Origin: Candidatus Crickella equi
GTDB taxonomy: Bacteria > Bacillota > Clostridia > Peptostreptococcales > Anaerovoracaceae
Length of the DNA: 64,000 nucleotides
NCBI GenBank assembly: GCA_018064755.1
Contig: JAGHUP010000014.1
Coordinates: 1-64,000 of the forward strand
Direction: 5' to 3'
Shown here: one piece after another, positions 17,695 to 24,331 of the stretch
Numbering within the stretch: position 1 is the first letter of the stretch
Layout: every line of letters begins with the position of its first letter
Translations under genes and position numbers: made by a program
The notes under the pieces: generated by a model
What the model saw: the letters and a program-made list of their open reading frames with translations, nothing else
What the model was told of the DNA's origin: nothing
The model's database searches: none

Positions 17695-18360
17695 ATGAGA
17701 CTTCTGGTAGTTGAAGATCAGAAAGATCTTAGCGAAATTATCGTTAGAAAACTGAAGAGCGAAGGCTATGCTGTTGATGCCTGCTATGATGGCAATGATG
17801 CACTTAGTTATATTGCAGCAACAGACTATGATGGACTGCTGCTCGATATCATGTTGCCTGGAATTACAGGAATTGGAGTGCTCAAGAAGATGAGATCTGA
17901 GGGCAACAATACACCGGTATTGTTGCTCACAGCTCTTGGTAGTGTAGATGATCGAGTAGCCGGATTGGATGCCGGGGCCGATGACTATCTCACCAAGCCA
18001 TTTGATTTTGACGAATTACTCGCAAGAATTAGAGCTATGCTAAGACGTCGCAGTGAGCACACTAGTCCGGTTCTAGAGCACAAGGGCGTTTCCCTTAACA
18101 CAGCAAGCCACGAAGTATTCAGAGATGGCAAGGAAATCGAACTTACTGCCAAGGAATACAATATTCTGGAGTATATGCTGCAGAATATCGGCTGCGTAAT
18201 TTCAAGAGATAAGCTGTCAACACATGTATGGAATTATGATTATGATGGTGGATCCAATGTAATCGATGTATACATGCATCATCTGCGCAAGAAGATTGAC
18301 GCAGATTTCGAAGACAAGTTGATTAGTACAGTTAAGGGCGTAGGCTATATCATCAAATAG
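17695..18360 (+). CDS. OmpR/PhoB-family response regulator
   Basis: This 221-aa regulator has a receiver domain with the phosphorylated aspartate D51 (LLLDIMLPG) and the conserved TALG and TKPFDFDEL segments. A C-terminal winged-helix DNA-binding domain follows (about 125-221, LTAKEYNILEYM and VIDVYMHHLRKKID). It pairs with the histidine kinase 3 nt downstream. The three TTAATC repeats at 11-bp spacing upstream of the secreted PepSY-like gene at 20162 are the sort of site such regulators bind, so that gene is a likely target. AAAGGAG precedes the start. Confidence 0.93.
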   Translation: MRLLVVEDQKDLSEIIVRKLKSEGYAVDACYDGNDALSYIAATDYDGLLLDIMLPGITGIGVLKKMRSEGNNTPVLLLTALGSVDDRVAGLDAGADDYLTKPFDFDELLARIRAMLRRRSEHTSPVLEHKGVSLNTASHEVFRDGKEIELTAKEYNILEYMLQNIGCVISRDKLSTHVWNYDYDGGSNVIDVYMHHLRKKIDADFEDKLISTVKGVGYIIK

Positions 18361-18363
18361 TAA

Positions 18364-19719
18364 ATGGGCAAGCAGAAAATCACAGTAAGAATCACAGCTT
18401 GGTACGCAGTGTTCCTGATTGCTATCTCTGTTATATTGATGCTCGCGTTGGTATATATGAACTCCAACAGCGTTAAGTACAATGCACAGAGTAAGCTAAT
18501 TGAGGAAACCGTCAATTTGCGTGACCAAATTGAGATAGATGGCAAAGATTTTCTGCTAGACTCTGAGCTCGTGTACAAAGCTGATGATGTGTATATCAGT
18601 ATATATAACGAAGATGGCGACTTCATATTGGGAGAACGTCCACTTAAGATAAAGAATTATCCTGAACTTAAAGATAGGACTTGCCAAGAGGTTGAGGATT
18701 ATCAGGCTGCAAGATGGTTCGTTTACGATAGCCAGTTTGAGATTGCAAAGAAAACATATTGGCTCCGAGGAATAATGCCGGACAATACAGATGTTGTGGC
18801 GAACATTTCCCTATATAGATACTTCTTATTGTTGTTACCGGCAATTGTAATTCTGGCGGTAATTGGAGGTTGGATTATTACCAAGAGAGCGTTCCAGCCT
18901 ATTAGAGAGATTACAAGAATTAGTGAAGAGATTCAGAACGATGCGGATCTGTCACGTAGAATTCCTATGGGTGATACACAGGATGAGATATATGAACTCT
19001 CAGAGTCAATCAATGATATGTTTGACAAGATTGAAGGCGATATGGAGCGCGAGAAACAATTCTCTTCAGATGTCTCACATGAGCTCAGAACGCCTATCGC
19101 AATCATTCAGGCACAGAGTGAATATGCGATGGACAATCCGGCCGAAGCACAGGCCGCTGCAGCTACTATTAATAAGCAAGCTAAGAGGATGAGCTCTCTT
19201 GTTAGCAAACTGTTGATGCTGTCGAGGAGCGATTCTGGTAGGCTCAAGCTGGATATGGAGAAAGTGGACTTCAGTGAGGTTTGCATTGATATCGCAGAAC
19301 AACAGCAAATGATTGTTGAGGACTACGATATCGTAATTCAGCAGGACATCGAAGACAATGTTCATGTTGTCGCTGATGAAGGAATGTTGATTAGAATTAT
19401 ACTTAACCTCATTGATAATGCAGTTAAATATGGCAAGAATCCTGGCGGAATCATCAAACTGACCCTTAAAAAAGAAGCGAATTATGCAATTTGCAGAGTA
19501 ACAGATGATGGTCCAGGCATATCCAAGGATGATCAAGACAAGATATTCCAAAGATTCTATCAGGTTGATGGAGCAAGAGAGGATGGTGCATCTTCTGGCC
19601 TCGGATTGTCGATGGTTGCATCGTTAACCAAGGCGATGGGAGGCTCCGTCAAGCTGTATAGTAAACTAGGAGAAGGCTCAACTTTCGAGCTGAAATTCAA
19701 GGTGGTGGAGCATGAGTAG
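18364..19719 (+). CDS. Membrane sensor histidine kinase
   Basis: This 451-aa kinase has a first membrane segment (about 12-31), an extracytoplasmic sensor region (about 32-152), a second membrane segment (about 153-174) and a HAMP domain. The HisKA domain has phospho-accepting H239 in SSDVSHELRTP. The HATPase domain shows NLIDNAVKYGKN, DDGPGIS and GLGLSM. It is a classical two-span sensor kinase and the partner of the regulator just upstream. Its stop codon overlaps the start of the small PepSY-like gene, so the three are translationally coupled. The signal sensed is unknown. Confidence 0.93.
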   Translation: MGKQKITVRITAWYAVFLIAISVILMLALVYMNSNSVKYNAQSKLIEETVNLRDQIEIDGKDFLLDSELVYKADDVYISIYNEDGDFILGERPLKIKNYPELKDRTCQEVEDYQAARWFVYDSQFEIAKKTYWLRGIMPDNTDVVANISLYRYFLLLLPAIVILAVIGGWIITKRAFQPIREITRISEEIQNDADLSRRIPMGDTQDEIYELSESINDMFDKIEGDMEREKQFSSDVSHELRTPIAIIQAQSEYAMDNPAEAQAAAATINKQAKRMSSLVSKLLMLSRSDSGRLKLDMEKVDFSEVCIDIAEQQQMIVEDYDIVIQQDIEDNVHVVADEGMLIRIILNLIDNAVKYGKNPGGIIKLTLKKEANYAICRVTDDGPGISKDDQDKIFQRFYQVDGAREDGASSGLGLSMVASLTKAMGGSVKLYSKLGEGSTFELKFKVVEHE

Positions 19720-20074
19720 GATTGGTGCAAGAATAATACTATGTGTCCTCTGTCTTGCAATATGCGTACCGCTGGTGATGTATTTTGTAGGAGATAATCG
19801 TGTAGTTGGTACAGGTGGACAAGCGCAGTTCAGTGAGCTAACTGTTCCTGATGAAGATCCTATAATTAACAATCTAGATGCAGTTAAGGTCGTAACCTCC
19901 AACCTTCCAGGTTCAGATATTGGTGATGTTATGGAGTGTACTCAAACATATGAAGAAGGTGGATGGGTATACGAAGGCAAGATAAGAGGTAGCCAGGCTG
20001 AGTATGCCTTTAGAGTTGATGGTGATTATGGAACACTCTTGAAGTGGGAAGTTGTTGAAAAAATCAAACATTAA
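19712..20074 (+). CDS. Membrane-anchored PepSY-like protein
   Basis: This 120-aa protein has one N-terminal hydrophobic segment (about 6-27) and an outside domain. Residues about 50-115 (LDAVKVVTSNLPG, then GWVYEGKIRG, YAFRVDGDYGTLLKWEV) resemble a PepSY domain, a fold often found in regulators or inhibitors of extracellular proteases and beside two-component systems. The assignment rests on pattern only. It overlaps the kinase gene by 8 nt. Its stop codon lies within the first of three TTAATC repeats. A role as accessory sensor or feedback protein for the kinase is inferred. Confidence 0.7.
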   Translation: MSRIGARIILCVLCLAICVPLVMYFVGDNRVVGTGGQAQFSELTVPDEDPIINNLDAVKVVTSNLPGSDIGDVMECTQTYEEGGWVYEGKIRGSQAEYAFRVDGDYGTLLKWEVVEKIKH

Positions 20075-20098
20075 TCATCATTTAATCTAAAATTAATC
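20071..20098 (+). promoter_or_regulatory. Triple TTAATC repeat, probable response-regulator operator
   Basis: TTAATC occurs at 20071-20076, 20082-20087 and 20093-20098, each start exactly 11 bp after the last. Direct repeats one helical turn apart are typical of OmpR/PhoB-family sites, for example the PhoP box of B. subtilis. A possible -10 (TATCAT, 20111-20116) would put the last two repeats over the -35 position, fitting an activator that replaces a poor -35. Confidence 0.7.
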
Positions 20099-20161
20099 TC
20101 CAGATGATACTATCATTATGTAAAAGTGTATTTAATGGGGTAGTGTCAGAAAGGAGAGGCA

Positions 20162-20701
20162 ATGAAAAGAGGATTCTTTAGAACATTATTAGTTCTAATG
20201 ATGACCACAGCTTTGGTTGTGGGTACAGCTTCTATTTCGTTTGCCGCAACTTCTCCTAAGAGCATTAAATACCAAGGAAGTGGAAAAGTTACTGTAGCTT
20301 TTAAGACTAAAGTGACTTACAAAGACGTTTCCGTAACGGTCAAGGATAGTGGTGGTAAGTCATATAAAACCTCAATCAAGTCGAAGGGTAACACTTCCAT
20401 AACTTTCTTAATAAAGAGTTATAAGGCAGGAAAAACGTACAAAGTTACGGTGGGTGGCCTTAATAGTGCATCGGTAAAGGGCTCTTTTAAAATATATTCT
20501 AAAACCAAAGCCGCATCAGTTGCTAAGTCTAAAGCAAAAACTGAATGGAAAGCAAGCGGATTTAAGAATGTAAAAGTGTCGAGCGGTAGCTGCAAATCAG
20601 TTTCGGCATGGAGAGTAACCTTTGAGGATAGTGAAGGTAGAAGTTATCTCTACTTTATTGGCCAGCAAACGGGAAAATTTTTAAGCGGTGGACTAGTATA
20701 A
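20162..20701 (+). CDS. Secreted PepSY-like protein
   Basis: This 179-aa protein has a signal peptide (MKRGFF, a hydrophobic core, then SFAA at about 26-29). A lysine- and serine-rich beta-strand-like domain follows (about 30-115). The C-terminal segment (about 118-179: SKAKTEWKASGFKNVKV, SAWRVTFEDSEGRSYLYFI, TGKFLSG) resembles a degenerate PepSY domain. AAAGGAGAGG precedes the start. Its promoter carries the TTAATC repeats, so it is probably the output of the adjacent two-component system. Wall association through the basic domain is possible but not shown. Confidence 0.68.
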   Translation: MKRGFFRTLLVLMMTTALVVGTASISFAATSPKSIKYQGSGKVTVAFKTKVTYKDVSVTVKDSGGKSYKTSIKSKGNTSITFLIKSYKAGKTYKVTVGGLNSASVKGSFKIYSKTKAASVAKSKAKTEWKASGFKNVKVSSGSCKSVSAWRVTFEDSEGRSYLYFIGQQTGKFLSGGLV

Positions 20702-20712
20702 TAGTAAATAAT

Positions 20713-20743
20713 AAAACCCGGACTAATAACCGTCCGGGTTTTT
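20713..20743. terminator. Bidirectional terminator overlapping the galE stop codon
   Basis: Stem AAAACCCGGAC / GTCCGGGTTTT with T on the right and A on the left. The galE stop codon (20723-20725) lies at the edge of the loop, so the last galE codons encode one arm. Confidence 0.88.
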
Positions 20744-21733
20744 CATTTGCCAATTCCAGGAATCCAAGCACATCTGGTCGATGTTTCGTTCAGCTTTCCA
20801 ACTGAGAACCTTTGCGGCCTTGGTCGCGTCAGCCCAGCTGTCCTGAACATCACCAGCTCTTCTGGAACCTATTTCATATTTGATAGGATGACCGCAAGCG
20901 GCTTCGAATGAATTCACCATATCTAGAACTGAATATGGATTGCCAGTGCCGAGATTGAATATCTCAGTGCCTTTATTATTAAGCGAGTACTCGGCAGCCT
21001 TAACGTGTCCCTCAGCAAGATCCATTACGTGGATATAGTCTCTGCGGCAAGTGCCGTCTGGTGTATCGTAATCATTACCGAATACTGTGAGTTTGTCTCT
21101 GCGACCGACAGCTACTTGGCTGATGAAAGGCATCAAGTTATTAGGAACTCCCTTAGGGTCTTCGCCAATCATGCCTGACTCATGTGCGCCAACAGGGTTG
21201 AAATATCTTAGCAGGACAACAGATAATTCTGGGTCCGCAACATTTGCATCTGCGAGAATCTGTTCCTGCATCCATTTAGTCCAGCCGTAAGGATTGGTAC
21301 ACATTCCCTTAGCCATATCCTCTGTAAATGGTGGCTGATTGTTATCTCCATATACGGTAGCTGAACTAGAGAAGACGATACGCTTAACGCCGTTATCCTT
21401 CATGGATTCAAGCAGAGTAAGAGTCGTATCAATATTGTTTCTATAATATTCTACAGGCTTACTAACGGATTCGCCTACAGCTTTGAGTCCGGCAAAATGA
21501 ATAACGACGTCTGGCGCTACTTCTCCGAGAATGCGGTCCATTGCCGCCTTGTCGCTAACGTCCGCCTCATAGAGTTTAACTGTTCTAGAGGTGATTTGTT
21601 CGACGCGTTTGATTGATTCTGCGCTGCTATTAGCGAAATTGTCCACAACAAATACTTCGTGGCCGGCATCAAGCATAGCCACGGCGGTGTGTGATCCGAT
21701 ATATCCAGCTCCGCCTGTTAGTAAAGCTCTCAT
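20723..21733 (-). CDS. galE: UDP-glucose 4-epimerase
   Basis: This 336-aa short-chain dehydrogenase interconverts UDP-glucose and UDP-galactose, and perhaps the N-acetyl forms. The NAD motif TGGAGYIGS is at the N-terminus. Catalytic residues are S124 region (FSSSATVYG), Y149 and K153 (YGWTK). The length is typical. It sits 2 nt downstream of dtd and shares that gene's promoter. UDP-galactose or UDP-GalNAc made here could feed the wall-glycan enzymes further right, including the UDP-HexNAc dehydrogenase at 26917. Confidence 0.95.
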   Translation of the reverse strand: MRALLTGGAGYIGSHTAVAMLDAGHEVFVVDNFANSSAESIKRVEQITSRTVKLYEADVSDKAAMDRILGEVAPDVVIHFAGLKAVGESVSKPVEYYRNNIDTTLTLLESMKDNGVKRIVFSSSATVYGDNNQPPFTEDMAKGMCTNPYGWTKWMQEQILADANVADPELSVVLLRYFNPVGAHESGMIGEDPKGVPNNLMPFISQVAVGRRDKLTVFGNDYDTPDGTCRRDYIHVMDLAEGHVKAAEYSLNNKGTEIFNLGTGNPYSVLDMVNSFEAACGHPIKYEIGSRRAGDVQDSWADATKAAKVLSWKAERNIDQMCLDSWNWQMKNPDGY

Positions 21734-21735
21734 AA

Positions 21736-22188
21736 TTACATTCCTAACTGCTCACTATCGAGCACGATTGTGAATGGCCCATCGTTAAGAAGTTCAACTT
21801 TCATATCTGCTCCGAAAGAGCCCTTTTCAACAATTGGGACCTGTTGCTTGCATCGTTCTACAATATATTCATAGAGTTCATTGGCTCTATCCGGTGCGCC
21901 TGCATATACGAATGATGGACGGTTGCCTTTCTTGCAGTCGGCATAGAGCGTGAACTGAGACACCATCAAGAGTGCGCCGTCAACATCCGCAAGAGAGAGG
22001 TTAGTTTTGCCCTCGGAATCCTCGTTGATGCGAAGCTTGATCATCTTATCGATCATCTTATCTGCTATAGCCTCGTTATCATCATGACCAATGCCAACAA
22101 GAACCATGTATCCACGGCCAATCTTACCGATTATTTCGTTGTCAACAGTTACACTTGCGTGCTGAACTCTCTGAATTACAAATCTCAT
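21736..22188 (-). CDS. dtd: D-aminoacyl-tRNA deacylase
   Basis: This 150-aa enzyme removes D-amino acids and glycine wrongly attached to tRNA. The two active-site signatures are visible: SQFTLYAD and NRPSF. GAGGT precedes the start by about 6 nt. It is first in a two-gene operon with galE. A likely minus-strand promoter (TAGACA, 17 nt, TATCAT) overlaps that of the divergent CHAP gene. Confidence 0.95.
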   Translation of the reverse strand: MRFVIQRVQHASVTVDNEIIGKIGRGYMVLVGIGHDDNEAIADKMIDKMIKLRINEDSEGKTNLSLADVDGALLMVSQFTLYADCKKGNRPSFVYAGAPDRANELYEYIVERCKQQVPIVEKGSFGADMKVELLNDGPFTIVLDSEQLGM

Positions 22189-22217
22189 AATAATACCTCG
22201 AAGATATGATATAACAT

Positions 22218-22246
22218 TTGTCCGAACTTGTCTAATGATGTATATT
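22218..22246 (+). promoter_or_regulatory. Promoter giving a leaderless mRNA for the CHAP gene
   Basis: TTGTCC (22218-22223), a 17-nt spacer and TATATT (22241-22246). A start 7 nt after the -10 falls on the A of the ATG at 22253. No ribosome-binding sequence is seen upstream. Confidence 0.55.
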
Positions 22247-22252
22247 TAGAGT

Positions 22253-22852
22253 ATGGAAAACTATATGTCAGATGAACAAATCAGGAGAAAAATATTAGCT
22301 GAGAAGCAGCGCAAGAGGGCCAGAAGAAGGGTCCTCATTATTGTGATTGCTCTGATTCTCGCTGTAGTTGACGGATTGTTCATCGGCAAATTGATAGGCA
22401 ACAAGCGTTACGAAGCACAGTCAGAGAATCTCATTTCAGTTACGGAGGATATGCCTCTGATCAATACTGCCAAGGAGCAGATTGGTAACCTGGGAGGTCA
22501 GAAATTCTGGTCTTGGTATGGATATGATTCACATGTTTCATGGTGCGGTTGTTTCGTTTCATACTGTGAGAACAAGAGCGGAGTAGGCGGACCTAAATTC
22601 GCATATGTTCCAGACGGAGTTGACGCTTTTAAATCCAAGGGCAGATGGCTCGAGGCTGGCGAGAAGCCTGAACCGGGCGACATCATCTTCTTCGATTGGG
22701 AGCAGGATGGTGGCCGAGATCACACTGGCATTGTATCTGCGGTTGTTGATGACAAGGTATATACTATCGAAGGCAACTCCAGTGATAGATGTAGAATCAA
22801 AAGATATTATCTAGACGACAAGGTTATCTACGGATACGGACAGCAGAAGTAA
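22253..22852 (+). CDS. Membrane-anchored CHAP-domain cysteine amidase/peptidase
   Basis: This 199-aa protein has a very basic N-terminus, one membrane segment (about 27-47) and an outside CHAP domain, so it is probably a membrane-tethered peptidoglycan hydrolase. Likely catalytic residues are C98 (WCGCFVSYC), H157 (RDHTGIV) and E173 or N175 (IEGNS). The extra cysteines C100, C105 and C180 are unusual. The stop codon overlaps the start of the next gene (TAATG), so the two are coupled and probably work together. A second in-frame ATG at 22265 is possible but also lacks a ribosome site. Confidence 0.85.
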   Translation: MENYMSDEQIRRKILAEKQRKRARRRVLIIVIALILAVVDGLFIGKLIGNKRYEAQSENLISVTEDMPLINTAKEQIGNLGGQKFWSWYGYDSHVSWCGCFVSYCENKSGVGGPKFAYVPDGVDAFKSKGRWLEAGEKPEPGDIIFFDWEQDGGRDHTGIVSAVVDDKVYTIEGNSSDRCRIKRYYLDDKVIYGYGQQK

Positions 22853-23415
22853 TGAAGAAAGCAGTTGGTGGAATTAAGATAATAGTTTTCGTGGCACTGG
22901 TATTAGTGCTCTTCGTTGGCGTGACCGTTAAGACTGCCAACAAGACTTATAATGAGCGAGTTGCAGCTGAATCATTCGATACGTTGGACAGTTACAAAAT
23001 GCAAGAATATTGCCACGAGAATGCCGAGGCTGTGATGGATGCGTTGAAATCAGGCAAAGCAGACAAACTCGAGGCGTTGATGGTGAAGGCTACAGGCGTG
23101 GACTCAGTAATAGACTTTGCTAACTGGAAGGATGCTGATTTCAAGAATGCAGTATCAATGGGTTCCGGAAGCCTTACAGTGAATCCAGATAAGAAGGGAA
23201 GAATGGATGTCAGCGAGCGATTCTTCGTTGATGTCGGTAGTAAGAAATACATGCTCTTCATCGAAACCCAGACCTCAAGATGGGGCAGAACCAACGATGG
23301 AGTCAGCGCGGTAGGAGTTACGACATTTGCTCACTTCGATGCAACAGACTATGCATGGAATGGTGAAGATGATGGCGAAAGCGCCTTAGCTGGAAAACTA
23401 CTATGGAAGAGATAA
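22852..23415 (+). CDS. Membrane-anchored extracellular protein, unknown function
   Basis: This 187-aa protein is not recognised. It has one N-terminal membrane segment (about 8-27) and a soluble outside domain with no motif I can name. The region from about 46 to 80 looks helical and 100-185 looks beta-rich. It is coupled to the CHAP gene upstream, which suggests a substrate-binding, regulatory or inhibitory partner for that enzyme. A terminator follows directly. Confidence 0.7.
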   Translation: MKKAVGGIKIIVFVALVLVLFVGVTVKTANKTYNERVAAESFDTLDSYKMQEYCHENAEAVMDALKSGKADKLEALMVKATGVDSVIDFANWKDADFKNAVSMGSGSLTVNPDKKGRMDVSERFFVDVGSKKYMLFIETQTSRWGRTNDGVSAVGVTTFAHFDATDYAWNGEDDGESALAGKLLWKR

Positions 23416-23420
23416 AAAGA

Positions 23421-23453
23421 GCTCACAGGTCAACGCCTGTGAGCATTATTTTA
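23421..23453. terminator. Terminator shared by the CHAP operon and plsC
   Basis: Stem GCTCACAGG / CCTGTGAGC with a 6-nt loop, followed by ATTATTTTA on the right and preceded by an A-rich run on the left. It lies between two convergent genes. Confidence 0.78.
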
Positions 23454-24179
23454 TTTGATAGTTGATGTAATCGTCTCAACGATATTGTTATAAGCCTGTT
23501 TGCGTTCAGGCTTTTCCAATTCTTCAATATGGACAAGTGGATGGACTGTAATTTTCACCGTTTCATCCGGGTGGTAGTTATTGTCAATTTCAAATACCTT
23601 ATAGCTACCATCGATTGTTAGGGGTAGAATTGGAACTCCCGCCTTTTCAGCGAATTTGAACGCTGCCAACTTAAATTCTCCAGGAGCGTTACCCCTTGCC
23701 CTGGTTCCTTCCGGGAAGATAGCTAGGGAGAATCCTTGTGCAAGCAATTCGCCGGCTTCACCAATTGCCTTGATGGCAGCACGGCTATTCTCTCTCTCGA
23801 GGAATATAGATCTAGTATATTCGATAGCATTAGAAAGAACTGGCATTTTGCGCCATTCTTCCTTGCTAATAAATCCAATCTGGAAGTGATTTCTGAACAG
23901 ATAATATACTGCGAGAATATCTGCAAGACCTTGGTGGTTGGCGTATACCATTAGAGGGCCGGATTCTGGAATGTTCTCTTCGCCTTCAATTTCAAAATTG
24001 ATGCGCAAAGCTTTAGCTGTGTTTTCCGCCCAAATCCCAGATTCGCGCCAAATCAAATCCTTCTCTGCTTCGATATCTCCCGACTCACGGAGCTTCTGAA
24101 AATTTGGCACGTTGCTATTATATTTTCCACATGTGCCCCACAACTTAAGCAGTGGAGGAGCAGCTTTAATCAAGTTCAT
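23451..24179 (-). CDS. plsC: 1-acyl-sn-glycerol-3-phosphate acyltransferase (PlsC-like)
   Basis: This 242-aa membrane-associated enzyme adds the second acyl chain in phosphatidic acid synthesis. Motif I NHQGLAD gives H82 and D87, motif III is FPEGTR (about 155-160) and motif IV is the PILPLTIDGS stretch. The start at 24179 was chosen because AAGGTG lies 6 nt upstream; an in-frame GTG three codons earlier would place the ribosome site inside the gene. A TATAAT (minus strand, 24222-24217) gives a likely promoter. It is a lone gene between the CHAP operon and the wall-polymer run. Confidence 0.9.
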   Translation of the reverse strand: MNLIKAAPPLLKLWGTCGKYNSNVPNFQKLRESGDIEAEKDLIWRESGIWAENTAKALRINFEIEGEENIPESGPLMVYANHQGLADILAVYYLFRNHFQIGFISKEEWRKMPVLSNAIEYTRSIFLERENSRAAIKAIGEAGELLAQGFSLAIFPEGTRARGNAPGEFKLAAFKFAEKAGVPILPLTIDGSYKVFEIDNNYHPDETVKITVHPLVHIEELEKPERKQAYNNIVETITSTIK

Positions 24180-24253
24180 TGTATGCACCTTAAATCATTT
24201 GAAAATACTAGAGTTTATTATAGCTTATTATTGTAGAAAATAGAAGATATGAA

Positions 24254-24282
24254 TGGAAAGAAAGGTGTTTTGGGTATATAAT
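24254..24282 (+). promoter_or_regulatory. Promoter of the first wall-polymer run
   Basis: TGGAAA (24254-24259), 17 nt, TATAAT (24277-24282). It lies 50 nt before the first gene of the rightward run. The -10 is consensus and the -35 is modest. Confidence 0.6.
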
Positions 24283-24331
24283 ATAGTAGTAATATTATGG
24301 ACAATTATGAACTTGGAACGGGAGGCGTTTG

